Source: Coffea arabica (lineage: Eukaryota; Streptophyta; Magnoliopsida; Gentianales; Rubiaceae). From it: a stretch of 64,000 bases of DNA. The stretch is from the NCBI RefSeq assembly GCF_036785885.1, contig NC_092320.1, forward strand, positions 16,431,557 to 16,495,556. The letters run 5' to 3'. The translations under genes were made by a program, and so were the position numbers. The notes under the pieces were generated by a model. The model was not told the DNA's origin and made no database searches. It was given only the letters and a program-made list of their open reading frames with translations. Positions 11,629-22,139 of this stretch are shown here, one piece after another. Numbering within the stretch: position 1 is the stretch's first letter; each line of letters starts with the position of its first letter.

Positions 11629-13491
11629 TTAAGCAGTTGGGTAGGAAGAATCCATGGCAATTCCACAGAGGCCTTCTTTTGCAGCAATGCCCCGTTGCAT
11701 CCTTATGTATCCACTCTCACCCCAGCTTGTGCCCCATGAGTTCTTTACCAGCCAGTATTTTGTGTCATTAGTAGTTCCATACCCAACGGCAGTAACACCA
11801 TGGTCTAGATCAGTCCCACTGTTTCCAGTGAAGACTCCGCTGCTGTTGAATTGGAAATAGAGTAAAAGGGTAAGTCCCCAAGACACTGCTTAATGGTTGC
11901 AATGCCGCTCTCAACTTCGGAAAGGGACAAGCAGTATTCTCCAATAATCCAAAGAGCGCAAGAACAAACCCGTGCAGCTTGAATCTGGTAGAACGTGTCA
12001 AGCAGCCTGGTGACTATGGAAACCCTTAATTTTGGGTTTGTTTCAATAATTTCTCGCACGAAAACAACCACATCCATTGCAGAAGCAACGTTGCTGTCAC
12101 CCAAGAAAATCCATCAATAGGTGGACCACAGTGCTTGCAACTTCTGGGAATTTTATAGCACAGGAATGAATGGCTTGAATGAGCATTTGACGGTACTCCC
12201 CATTCTTCTCCAGCTCCCCACTTTGAGTTTTCACAACTTCTTTCTTAAGAGTGAGAACAACCTCATTGACATTTCGTGGCGTGATCAAATCAAGAACTAT
12301 ATCAAGTGTTTTCCTCCGAATGTCAAGGTTCGGGCTTGAAAGTGCCCTAAGAACATCCATTATCAAATCAAACATAATGTCCCTGTGAGATGATTTGAGT
12401 TCATTCAGACGATCAAGCACAATAAGTTTGACGTTGTTGTCACTCTGAGACAGAAGAAGCTGGCAGTAGGTATTGGCAGCAGCCCTGATAGCCGTAGGAG
12501 CAGAAGACAAAGAAACAAGAGTTCCAGCACATTCATAAATAACAGCAGCAGAAGGGGCGTTTAGCAGAGAGATAATAATCTTAATGTACTTCCCTTTCTC
12601 TGCCTTGTTCGTTCTACAGACTTTCCTGACCAACTCCAGGACTACCATCTGAAGCAACTCTCCCCAGTCTGGTACTCTGAACCATTAAGCTTCTTTAGTT
12701 CTGTTGCAATTTCCATCAGCTGCCGTGTAGGGTAAGTGGTTTCGTTGGCAATGCCTTTGTTTTTCTCAATGAATTTAAAGGCACCTTCCATGAGGCCGCC
12801 GTTGCAGCCCGGATCTTCACTTGTTCTGTCGCAATCCACTAGTTCTTGCTTAGACAGTGATATCAACTTCCCGGTACTCAGTTTTGTAATCCCCTCAGTT
12901 GCTGCAACTGCCGAAAATGCCCAGCAACTCTCTGCTAATCAGAAGCAAATATATATATATATATATATGAAAAACTAAGTATACCTTTCCTCACAAACCG
13001 ATTGGTGTTAAAATTAAAACACCAGATAAATAATTACTTTGTTCATACAACCAGAGGGGGCTTAAATTTTTACCGCAATGTCCCTGATCCTTAATCGGTG
13101 TGACTGCACCTTTCTTCCTCCAGTCGACGGTAGCTGGCACTGGAGTCACATTTTCATACTTGAAAGGTGTACTTGTGAACAACTTTGGTGAAAAGGGTCT
13201 CTTCAGTCCATTATGAGTAGCAACAAACTCCTCATTGGTAAGGTCTGCAAATTGATTGATGCCGAGCTTGTAAGGCTTGTTTCCAGCCTTGTTAAAACCT
13301 TCAATGAACTCTACATTGTTCTTGAATATCGGGGAACGCATTTCCTTCTCTGCATCGTCCTTGTATACGCGTCCATGGAGCCTCATCCATTGTTCATATC
13401 TCTCCATCATTGCCTCTTCGTTTAGCGTGCGTGCTGAACTTTGAGTTGTTAGCAATCCCAAAATAAACAATAAACCAATAGCTGCTCTCAT
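11629..13491 (-). pseudogene. SAG39-like cysteine protease pseudogene interrupted by coatomer-beta sequence
   Basis: Same architecture as its neighbours. Exon 1 is 13491-13074 (signal peptide, prodomain, start of mature domain up to PIKDQGHCG) with a GT donor at 13073. Exon 2 opens at 12931 with [13 protein letters not shown] and runs through the GCNGG loop. A one-base deletion near 12730 breaks the frame after ETTYP. At about 12690 protease homology stops and foreign sequence begins. Protease homology resumes at about 11857 ([11 protein letters not shown]) and ends at the normal DSSYPTA. Roughly 39 residues of the protease between the two breakpoints are missing. The splice acceptor also changes the Gly before SCW to Glu, and the Cys in the GDCGTD motif is Ser. 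His (LDHG) and Asn (KNSWG) survive. It is surely non-functional as a protease; a truncated peptide ending near 12642 could still be made. Confidence 0.93.
11858..12680 (-). pseudogene. Captured fragment of a coatomer subunit beta coding sequence
   Basis: Minus-strand translation matches the N-terminal adaptin-like (HEAT/ARM) part of plant COPI beta-COP. It runs from a [19 protein letters not shown] segment near 12676, through NTYCQLLLSQSDNN, KKEVVKTQSGELEKNGEYRQ and VASTVVHLLMDFLG, then SNVASAMDVVVFVREI to [16 protein letters not shown] near 11860. About 270 residues of the parent are represented without any intron. One extra T near 12108 shifts the frame after MDFLG. The piece sits inside exon 2 of a cysteine protease and has the same orientation. 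It lacks the start and the C-terminal two-thirds of beta-COP, so it cannot make a functional coatomer subunit. The family is well known; the insertion history is inferred. Confidence 0.92.
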
Positions 13492-13552
13492 TGTGAATAA
13501 TCAATCTTAATGTTGCTTCAGCTACTGGTGTTCTAGAGGCCGTCCTGGAGCT

Positions 13553-13564
13553 ATGTATATATGC
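13553..13564 (-). promoter_or_regulatory. TATA-like box of the protease pseudogene
   Basis: Minus-strand GCATATATACATAG lies about 65 bases upstream of the ATG at 13491, so the promoter layout of the intact sister genes is kept. Confidence 0.45.
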
Positions 13565-14176
13565 AGAGCAGAAGATGAATTCGCTTTCTCATGTAAAATG
13601 TGTTTTCCATGCATGTAACATGAGAATCTGTCAAGATTTAGTTAAAATCTAGGTTTGCCCGGGCAAATCGTGCTCCGGTGACTTCGAAAATATAGCTGGT
13701 AGCGGTTCGCAGATGTTGACTGGTTCCACGATCATGTTACTCCAGAGTCATCAGGCTAATGTCTTAATGAAGGTTTTTGAGTTTTCTCGTCTCAAGTAAA
13801 CATCTTTTAATTAGTGCTGGCAGAATCTTCTAAAATTTATGTACGAGGATTAATAGGTTTAGATTTTAATATATTCATACGTTTTTAATAATAAAAAATA
13901 GAATGTCTTAATTAAATAAATGATTTGAATTGTTTAGACGTATCTTAATCAAAACAATAAGTGATAAACTAACAACTTATCACTTAGTACAGAATACATG
14001 CAAATGTTAAGAATTCAGTACTTAATGATTTAGTAATTTGATTCTCTCAAATTTCAATTTTATCAAACGCGCTCTAAGTGTGAAAACAGATTAAAATTAG
14101 TGAGTTCCTTATGATTTCATCCAATTGCATCTTAAAGTAGAGTAAATTGCACTTGCTAGTTTTAGGTTTATTTTAA

Positions 14177-14222
<46 letters not shown>

Positions 14223-15650
14223 GCTATAGGAGTACAAGATTACAATCAAAACCCATAATTGTAACATTAAGTACAACTAAGGATAATTACATATGTAGTC
14301 CAACTGGCTAACATTGCAAATAAATGGACAATCCACTCAAATAGTGAAAAACAACAACCGGCGCATAATACTAGAACAAATTTTAAGATTCGGAAACGAG
14401 CTCCGCTTCTTGGCCCTAGCCAATTGGGATATAACCCAACTGATTTATTTTGCCTGGGTTGTCCACCTGATTTTTAAAGTGGAGAACAAAATGTGTATCT
14501 TCATGTAAACTCATAAAAGAAAGGCAAAAACAAGAAAAAACTTGGCAAGAAATTTCAAACCAAAAAAAAAAAAAAATCAAGTACATAAAACTTTTAAATT
14601 AACTTAGCTACGGAAGGAAGAAAATCCAAGGCATATAGCCTAGGGAAGTTTTAAAAATACATGCGTAATATTTTGTTAGCTATCCAATAGTGAGGTTTAA
14701 TTACTCCATAACAATAATGTAAATGACTATTAACTTGTCTCTTGGTTTTTTATTCCCAAATTCTTTTCCATCTTATAGTCATACCACCATAACCTCATCT
14801 TCGTAATTTTTCTAAAGCAATCTTCAATCTTTGTAATTATTAGTTGTATATGCCTGGAATAGATTTGAATTATATTTTTAATAGCTAAGTTTTTTCAAAT
14901 AATATTCCGTTTGCAATATAACACATTTCCCAGCTCACCTTTTATATTCCCTATCCACCTTTTTATTTCACATGCATCACATCACAAAAAGTGTTACAGT
15001 AATTATTTCAAATAATACTCTATCCAAACACACTTAATTGTTGACATAATTTCTTAATGTAATACTCTTAACTATTAACAATTAATTTATCATATGATCT
15101 AACCCGCTTTTATATATGCGTTTAAACCAATTAATCACTAATAGAGTTTGCTTTATCATATAAGCAACTAAGAAATAAACAAGGTACAATAGATGTCATG
15201 AGACAACGGAGGAAGGAAAGGAAAAGGAAAACAAAAACATAGAGAGGCAAATTAACTAGGCACTTAAAGTTTAAGGATATAAAGATCATTTTGTCACATT
15301 ATTGAAATAAAAAAAAAAGAAACCAATAGTAGTAAACTTCAACTATTAGTCTTTGGGGAAAATTGATGATAAATAAAAATTTGGTGGGACTATGTGCATG
15401 ACACCTCCAACCCTAAGGGGGTTATGTGCAATTTAGGCCTCATAGTAATATTGAACTACAATTTCAAGTACTTGTCATTGTCAAATAGTTACCATCTCCG
15501 TACGTTATTCAACAAGGTTGTCCAATTCACCAGTCACCACAGCATAATTTGTCCGGCAAGCTGAGAAATTGAACTCTTCCGCTCACACTATTACATGAAA
15601 ACATCAATTTTGGAAGGAGCATCAATGAGCATAAGCACCTTCTGCTCTCT
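13565..15650. other. Intergenic, AT-rich, with long poly-T tract and a dispersed repeat
   Basis: Contains an uninterrupted T run of about 42 bases at 14180-14221 and an A run near 14562-14575. No gene is supported. Bases 14951-15032 match 49148-49236 (see repeat entry). Confidence 0.5.
14951..15032 (+). repeat. Dispersed repeat, copy 1
   Basis: About 80 bases containing 'gtgttacagtaattattt' and 'actctatccaaaca' recur in the same orientation at 49148-49236. This is probably an end fragment of an unclassified MITE; the other end was not identified. Confidence 0.55.
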
Positions 15651-15651
15651 C

Positions 15652-15661
15652 TCTATATATT
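15652..15661 (+). promoter_or_regulatory. TATA box of protease 15734-16878
   Basis: CTATATATTC follows a CT-rich run and lies about 80 bases before the ATG at 15734, matching the spacing seen at the minus-strand sister gene. Confidence 0.6.
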
Positions 15662-15733
15662 CCTAGCTCTGCAATGGACCAAAGCACCAATAGGCCAAGC
15701 AACATTTTCAAGCCACACAATCAATAAAACAAA

Positions 15734-16878
15734 ATGAAAGTAGTCATTGGTTTCTTTTTCCTTTTGGGATTGCTGGCAATCCAAGGTGCAGCGCGTAACC
15801 TGAATGATGAGGCCATGGTAGAGAGATATGAGCAGTGGATGAGCCTCCACGGACGCGTATACAAGGACAGTGCAGAGAAAGAAAGGCGTTTCAAGATATT
15901 CAAGGACAATGTGGAGTTCATTGAATCTTTTAATAGGGCTGGAAACAGGCCTTACAAGCTTGGAATCAATCAATTCGCAGACCTTACCAACGAGGAGTTT
16001 GTTGCCTCTCATAATGGATTGAAGATGTCCTCCTCGCCAAGGCTGTTCAGGAGTACATCATTCAAGTACGAAAATGTGACTGCTGTGCCTGCTACCGTGG
16101 ACTGGAGGACCAAAGGTGCAGTCACTCCAATTAAGGATCAAGGACAATGTGGTAATCAAATTTAAGCCACTCTATAATCTTTACATTACTATCACATTCT
16201 CAATTAATAAATGATAGCAGTAAATCTGAAAAGGGCATGGTTTTCTCATATATATATATATTTGTAATTTGCTTCTGATTTGCAGGAAGTTGCTGGGCAT
16301 TTTCAGCAATTGCAGCGACTGAAGGGATTACAAAACTGAGTACCGGTAAGTTGATTTCACTCTCTGAGCAAGAAATAGTGGACTGCGACAGAACAAGTCA
16401 AGATCAGGGCTGCAGTGGTGGCTACATGGAAGATGCCTTCGAATTCATCGTGAAAAACAAAGGCATTGCCACTGAAACCACTTACCCATACACGGCAGCT
16501 GATGGAACTTGCAGCAAAACTAAAGAAGCTTCCCACGCAGCCAAGATCGCTCGTTATGAAAAGGTGCCCGCCAACAGCGAAGCAGCATTGTTGAAAGCTG
16601 TGGCAAACCAACCAGTTTCTGTTTCCATCGATGCTGGTGGGATGGCATTCCAATTCTACTCCAGCGGAGTTTTCACAGGAGATTGTGGAACGGATCTAGA
16701 CCATGGTGTTACTGCAGTAGGATATGGGAAAACTTCTAATGGTACAAAGTATTGGTTGGTCAAGAACTCATGGGGAACAAGCTGGGGTGAGAGTGGATAT
16801 ATAAAGATGAAACGGGGCATTACTGCTAAAGAAGGCCTTTGTGGAATTGCTATGGATTCTTCCTACCCTACTGCATAA
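15734..16878 (+). CDS. SAG39-like papain-type cysteine protease (intact)
   Basis: Two exons, 15734-16151 and 16286-16878, with a phase-1 GT-AG intron at exactly the position used in the sister gene; 336 residues. Signal peptide about residues 1-20, ERFNIN-like prodomain ([10 protein letters not shown]...FI), [14 protein letters not shown], and mature start near [11 protein letters not shown]. Catalytic residues: Gln in QGQCG, Cys about 142 (SCWAFS), His about 279 ([11 protein letters not shown]), Asn about 300 (KNSWG). The S2-loop motif reads GCSGG rather than the common GCNGG, a difference from both sister loci. It ends DSSYPTA. The second exon is very similar to that of the gene at 8303-9440, so the two are recent duplicates in opposite orientation. 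A senescence or stress-related proteolytic role is inferred from the family only. Confidence 0.95.
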
Positions 16879-17153
16879 ATTGAGGGGCGAATTTCCATCT
16901 GGATCGTTGCTATGGCTTAGCTAATTCATCTTGTTAAATGTTGCCGTGTCTCTCCGCTAAATTATGTAAATATGATAAAGCAGTCTTATCTGTGCATAAA
17001 ACTTGATTGATGAAATATCCCTATCTTCCCTAATTCTGTGTATATGTCAAAATCTATATCTGAGATGATGAAATCAAACGAAACTTAAAAAAAAAAAAAG
17101 AAAATAAATTCATGGTAACACTGCAAGAAAAGTAGTTTGTCTTTGTGACCCCC
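16879..17153 (+). other. 3' flank of protease gene
   Basis: AT-rich 3' UTR-like sequence with an A run at 17087-17099; nothing else seen before the retrotransposon's target duplication at 17154. Confidence 0.5.
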
Positions 17154-17158
17154 TTGTG

Positions 17159-17560
17159 TGTTACATCTGAAAGAAAGGATGCCAGCTGGAATCGTAGTGC
17201 CAGGAGTTGTTATGCCACATCAGACGGGTGGTTGAGTTAGTTACGCCATGTCAGCTGTTCTGTTAGGTAGTTAGGAGCCGGAAATAGAAGGAGTGTGCAG
17301 AAAGGGAAAGTTTGGGCAGGAAGGCGGTTAGCTGAAAATGGAAAGGTTGCGGAATTAGAAGGCGGTTAGCTGAAGTAGTATAAAAGCAGTTGTGGGTATG
17401 CGAGGAAGGGTAGTCAGAAGTATTGTTTCCAATTGTATTCATTCCCATTCTCTGTTCTTTTTCTCTGCAATAACATTTGCTCTCTCACTCGAGTTGTCTT
17501 CTCCAAATTGCAACTCCTGTTTGAGAGTATTTCCCAGTGATCTCACTATCCTCCGTAACA
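17159..17560 (+). repeat. 5' LTR
   Basis: 402 bp, TG...CA. It carries a TATA box (TATAAAAG at 17379-17386), so transcription should start about 30 bases later in the LTR. The reading frame stays open from 17392 in the LTR, but that ATG lies at or before the likely transcription start. Confidence 0.96.
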
Positions 17561-17561
17561 G

Positions 17562-17573
17562 TGGTATCAGAGC
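17562..17573 (+). other. Primer-binding site (initiator tRNA-Met)
   Basis: TGGTATCAGAGC, one base after the LTR, is the standard complement of the 3' end of plant initiator methionine tRNA, used to prime minus-strand DNA synthesis. Confidence 0.93.
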
Positions 17574-17598
17574 TGGGGACAGACCAGCTCGCATAACA

Positions 17599-20500
17599 AT
17601 GGCGGAGGGTACTAGATCGCAGGATAACCGAAAGTTTGAGGAGAGCGTCAAAGCCATGATGAAGGAGCAGAAGGAGCAGTTCGAGCAAGAGATGACAGCC
17701 CTCAGGAATTTGGTACTGGAATTACACTCTCAAAGAGGACAATCTGCGAGGAACTCACCGTCGGAAATTGAAGTACCACAGGGGAGAACCTACCAAGTTC
17801 CTACGCGTTTTTCTCGGCTGGAATTTCCTAGATTCCATGGGGAAGATTTCCAGGGATGGCTGTTCAAGACCGAACAGTTCTTTGAGGTGGATGAGACACC
17901 AGTTCAGATGAGAGTAAAAATGGTTGCGATGAATTTGGAGGGGAAGGCTCTCCAATGGCATCAGATCTTCATGCGATCACGTATCACGAGAGATTTACCT
18001 GCTTGGGAAGAATATATCAAGGAGATGGCTTCCAGATTTGGAGGATGTTTGTATGATGACCCAATGGGGGAGTTAAAGGCTTTGAAACAAGAAGGTTCAG
18101 TCCTGGAGTACCAAGAGCAGTTTGAAGAGCTGCTAAATAGGGTAGAGCTCCCTGAAGATTATGCCACTAGCTGCTTTCTCAGTGGTCTGAAGACTGAGAT
18201 CCAGCTAGCGGTCAGGATGTTTATGCCTAAAACGCTGCAACATGCCAGAACCTTAGCTAAATTGGAGGAGGCCAAAATTTTGACGCAGCAAAAGAAGGGA
18301 GTGGTCAAAACAGGATTCTTCTCTGGCGGGGAGGATAGGTGGAGAAGAGAAAGAAACTCTGAAGGATTATGGAAGAAGGAGATCAGCAATGATCGACCTT
18401 GGAGGAGAGAGGATAAGGCGTTGCTGCCCACTCCTAGCCAGGAAAAGGGTGAAAAGGCTCCAGAAGGCTACACCAGGAGACCATTCAAGAGACTGACCTC
18501 CACTGAGATGGACGAAAAGCGAGCAAAAGGTCTTTGTTTCTGGTGTGATGAAAGATATGGAATTGGCCACAGGTGTAAGAACAGACAGTTTTTTCGATTG
18601 GAGGTATGCGCAGAAGATGACTGTGAGGAACTGGAAGTGGAATCGGAAGAGGAGGGGGAAGCAGTCCAGGGTAACTTAGCTCACATTTCTTTAAATGCTA
18701 TGACTCTTACTGCTGTCCCTAAGTTTAGAACAATGAGGGTGACTGGTCACGTAGGAAGGACCCCCGTAAATATTTTTATTGACTGTGGAAGCTCTCACAA
18801 CTTTGTTCATCCAGATTTAATTAGCAAACTGGGGCTGAGGGTGCAAGAGGTACCATCTCTTGTAGTGGAGGTAGCTGACGGTAACAAAATCAACACTAAC
18901 AGGTTGTGCCCCAACTTCACTTGGAAAATGCACAATCAAATGTTTAAGGTCGATGCCATGGTGCTGCCTGTGGGAGGTTGTGAGTTGGTACTGGGGGTGC
19001 AGTGGCTGTCGACATTGGGGGATATTAAGTGGAACTTTGGCGAGCTGACAATGGAATTTCTGAAGGGGAAAAGGAAGATAGTGCTACGAGGGAAGGGTCA
19101 GCAGGCTATTCAACTAGTGAAAAGGAGGACCATGCAGAGAATACTCCAAAAGCCTGAGCAGGTGGCTTCTGCGCAATTGTGCTTTATTGTACCTGTACAG
19201 GCAGCATCAAAGGAGCAAGCAGGCAGCTGTTGTAGGTTGGAGGGGAATTCTCAGGTAGCAGATTCTACCTATGCTCCTGAAGCAAATGACCTGCATGAGC
19301 TGTTAACGAAGTTTGAGGACATTTTCGAAGAGCCTTCTGAACTCCCTCCACACCGAAGTCACGACCATCGAATCATACTCAAGGAAGGGACAACACCAGT
19401 GAATGTGAGGCCTTACAGGTACCCTGTCTTCCAGAAAAATGAAATTGAAAAATTGATTCAGGAAATGCTACAAGCGGGAGTCATCAGGCACAGCACAAGT
19501 CCTTTTTCTTCCCCTGTAGTTTTGGTCAAGAAGAAGGATGGCACGTGGAGGATGTGTATCGACTATAGGGAGTTAAATGCAGCTACTGTGAAGGATAAGT
19601 TTCCCATACCAGTGGTTGAGGAGCTGATTGATGAGTTGTTTGGGTCGCAATTCTTCACTAAATTGGATCTCAGATCTGGTTATCATCAAATAAGGATGTG
19701 TACTGAGGATATTGCCAAAACTGCCTTCAGGACTCATGAAGGGCATTATGAGTTTGTAGTCATGCCCTTTGGCCTGACCAATGCACCCTCCACTTTTCAA
19801 AGCTTGATGAATACTGTATTTAGGCCTTATTTGAGGAAGTTCATATTGGTTTTTTTTGATGATATTCTTGTGTTTAGTTCAACATGGTCTGACCACATTA
19901 AACACCTGCAGATCACTTTCGATATCTTAAGGCAACACAGTTTAAAGGTGAAGCAAAGCAAGTGCTCCTTTGCGCAAACACAGGTGGCTTATTTGGGACA
20001 TGTAATCTCAGGAGAGGGGGTACAGGCAGACCCTCAGAAGGTACGCGCTATTCAGCAATGGCCTCTACCCTCTAACCTGAAGGAGTTAAGGGGTTTTTTG
20101 GGATTGGCGGGGTATTACCGGAGGTTTATACGAGACTTTGGGAAATTGGCCAAACCTTTGACGGATTTGCTAAAAAAGAACAGCTTTGTGTGGACAGATC
20201 AGGCCACAACAGCATTTTCAGCATTAAAAATGGCCATGAGTTCGCCCCCCCTGCTGGCTCTACCTGACTTCTCCCAGACATTTGAAGTAGAGACGGATGC
20301 CTCAGGTGAGGGTATTGGAGCAGTTCTGAGTCAGAAGGGAAGGCCCCTGGCTTACTATAGTCAGGCTCTGGCCACCAAGCATAAGGGTCTATCCGTGTAT
20401 GAAAAGGAAATGCTAGCTATCGTGAGTGCAGTTCAAAAGTGGAGGCCTTATCTGTTGGGTAGGCATTTTGTTATTAGGACTGACCACCAAAGTCTTAAAT

Positions 20501-22110
20501 ACATGATTGAGCAGAGGGTATCTACACCTATGCAACAGAAATGGGTAGCTAAACTTATGGGGTATGACTACGAGCTTCACTACAGGAAGGGGGTTGATAA
20601 TGTGGTGGCTGATGTATTATCCAGGCAGCCTCCTATCAATACAACCATATTAGCTCCCATTTCAGTCATTAGATCAGCTTTGCTCACTGAGATTCAACAG
20701 AGTTGTAATCAGGACCCCTTGTTGCAGGGCATTATCCAGCAGTTGCAAGACCCAACCCGTAGTGCTCAGCTGGTGCATTATTCTTATCAACATCAGCAAC
20801 TGAGAAGGAAGGGGAAGTTGGTAGTGGGAAATGATCCTGCTTTAAGGCAGAGGCTCATTCAGTTGTGGCATGACACCCCTATTGGAGGGCATTCAGGTGT
20901 GCAGGTGACCTACAAGAAACTTAAAGGGTTGGTGTACTGGAGAAACATGCAAAAGGATGTCGAACACTACGTGGCCTCTTGTGATGTGTGTCAGCGGTAT
21001 AAGGGGGAGAATGTGGCCTATCCAGGCCTGCTACAGCCATTAGGCATTCCAGACCGTGTGTGGTCTGACATATCCATGGATTTTGTAGAAGGACTGCCTC
21101 AGTCGCATGGGAAGGATACTGTGCTTGTGGTGGTGGATCGGCTCAGCAAGTACGCTCATTTCATTGCCCTCAAGCATCCCTACACTGCACTCTCAGTGGC
21201 GCAGGCATTTTTGGATAACATCTATAGGCTCCATGGCCTCCCTAACACTATAGTTAGTGATAGGGACGCAATTTTCATTAGTCACTTTTGGAAGGAGTTG
21301 TTTCATCTGTTGAAGGTACAGCTGTGTTTGTCGACGGCTTATCATCCTCGGTCAGATGGCCAGACTGAGGTTGTTAATCGCTGTTTGGAAGGCTATCTGA
21401 GGTGTATGAGTAGTGATCATCCCAAGCAATGGTGTTTTTGGTTACCCCTGGCAGAGTTCTGGTACAATACGAACTTTCACTCCGCTATCCAGACCACACC
21501 ATATGAGGTCCTCTATGGTCAGCCACCACCCTTACACATCCCTTACATGCCGGGTACGTCTTCTGTTGATAGTGTGGACAGGAGCCTGGCTGCAAGAGAG
21601 GCTACTCTACACTTGCTGAAACACAACTTGCAAAAAACTCAGCATCGCATGAAGCAGCAGGCTGACCATCACCGATCCAAGAGGGTCTTTGAGCCAGGAG
21701 ATTGGGTCTATGTTAAGCTCCAACCATATAGGCAGCATTCACTCAGGAATCACTCTTGCCAGAAGCTGTCTCCACGGTATTTTGGTCCCTTCTTGGTTCT
21801 GGCCAAGGTTGGTTCAGTGGCCTACACACTCCAACTTCCTCCAGATGTCAAGATACATTCTACCTTTCATGTTTCCCTTCTGAAGAGACATGTAGGGGAT
21901 CACCCTGTGCAACAACACATTCCTACTCGTGTCACTGATCAGGGTCAGCTACTCATGGAGCCAATTGCTATTTTGGATAGAAGATTGGTACGCAGGGGGC
22001 GAACTGCTGCTACACAGGTGTTGGTGCAATGGAGCAACAGTTTTCCAGAGGACGCAACGTGGGAGTACTGGTTTGACCTTCACCAGCAATATCCTCATTT
22101 CAGTTCTTGA
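17599..22110 (+). CDS. Gag-Pol polyprotein of gypsy chromovirus
   Basis: Single uninterrupted frame of 1503 residues; I take ATG 17599 as start because it is the first downstream of the primer site. Order: Gag about 70-310 (retrotrans_gag fold), zinc knuckle from Cys 313 (CFWC...GHRC), aspartic protease with DCG at 395-397, reverse transcriptase with VFFDDILVF (Asp 754, 755), RNase H starting at TDAS (Asp 900), integrase with HHCC-type zinc region about 1085-1135 and DD35E triad Asp 1161, Asp 1221, Glu 1257, then a chromodomain-like tail from about 1450 (LVQWSNSFPEDATWE) to the end. The 60- and 35-residue catalytic spacings are normal. Odd point: the protease motif is D-C-G where D-S-G or D-T-G is usual. 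No stop or frameshift otherwise. Confidence 0.97.
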   Translation: MAEGTRSQDNRKFEESVKAMMKEQKEQFEQEMTALRNLVLELHSQRGQSARNSPSEIEVPQGRTYQVPTRFSRLEFPRFHGEDFQGWLFKTEQFFEVDETPVQMRVKMVAMNLEGKALQWHQIFMRSRITRDLPAWEEYIKEMASRFGGCLYDDPMGELKALKQEGSVLEYQEQFEELLNRVELPEDYATSCFLSGLKTEIQLAVRMFMPKTLQHARTLAKLEEAKILTQQKKGVVKTGFFSGGEDRWRRERNSEGLWKKEISNDRPWRREDKALLPTPSQEKGEKAPEGYTRRPFKRLTSTEMDEKRAKGLCFWCDERYGIGHRCKNRQFFRLEVCAEDDCEELEVESEEEGEAVQGNLAHISLNAMTLTAVPKFRTMRVTGHVGRTPVNIFIDCGSSHNFVHPDLISKLGLRVQEVPSLVVEVADGNKINTNRLCPNFTWKMHNQMFKVDAMVLPVGGCELVLGVQWLSTLGDIKWNFGELTMEFLKGKRKIVLRGKGQQAIQLVKRRTMQRILQKPEQVASAQLCFIVPVQAASKEQAGSCCRLEGNSQVADSTYAPEANDLHELLTKFEDIFEEPSELPPHRSHDHRIILKEGTTPVNVRPYRYPVFQKNEIEKLIQEMLQAGVIRHSTSPFSSPVVLVKKKDGTWRMCIDYRELNAATVKDKFPIPVVEELIDELFGSQFFTKLDLRSGYHQIRMCTEDIAKTAFRTHEGHYEFVVMPFGLTNAPSTFQSLMNTVFRPYLRKFILVFFDDILVFSSTWSDHIKHLQITFDILRQHSLKVKQSKCSFAQTQVAYLGHVISGEGVQADPQKVRAIQQWPLPSNLKELRGFLGLAGYYRRFIRDFGKLAKPLTDLLKKNSFVWTDQATTAFSALKMAMSSPPLLALPDFSQTFEVETDASGEGIGAVLSQKGRPLAYYSQALATKHKGLSVYEKEMLAIVSAVQKWRPYLLGRHFVIRTDHQSLKYMIEQRVSTPMQQKWVAKLMGYDYELHYRKGVDNVVADVLSRQPPINTTILAPISVIRSALLTEIQQSCNQDPLLQGIIQQLQDPTRSAQLVHYSYQHQQLRRKGKLVVGNDPALRQRLIQLWHDTPIGGHSGVQVTYKKLKGLVYWRNMQKDVEHYVASCDVCQRYKGENVAYPGLLQPLGIPDRVWSDISMDFVEGLPQSHGKDTVLVVVDRLSKYAHFIALKHPYTALSVAQAFLDNIYRLHGLPNTIVSDRDAIFISHFWKELFHLLKVQLCLSTAYHPRSDGQTEVVNRCLEGYLRCMSSDHPKQWCFWLPLAEFWYNTNFHSAIQTTPYEVLYGQPPPLHIPYMPGTSSVDSVDRSLAAREATLHLLKHNLQKTQHRMKQQADHHRSKRVFEPGDWVYVKLQPYRQHSLRNHSCQKLSPRYFGPFLVLAKVGSVAYTLQLPPDVKIHSTFHVSLLKRHVGDHPVQQHIPTRVTDQGQLLMEPIAILDRRLVRRGRTAATQVLVQWSNSFPEDATWEYWFDLHQQYPHFSS

Positions 22111-22122
22111 GGACAAGAACTG

Positions 22123-22139
22123 TTTGGGGAGGGAAGTAT
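22123..22139 (+). other. Polypurine tract
   Basis: TTTGGGGAGGGAAGTAT immediately before the 3' LTR; primes plus-strand synthesis in the retroelement cycle. Confidence 0.85.

Noticed and set aside
17439..19800. Minus-strand frames in the gypsy element
   Set aside because: They overlap the long gag-pol frame and have no family.
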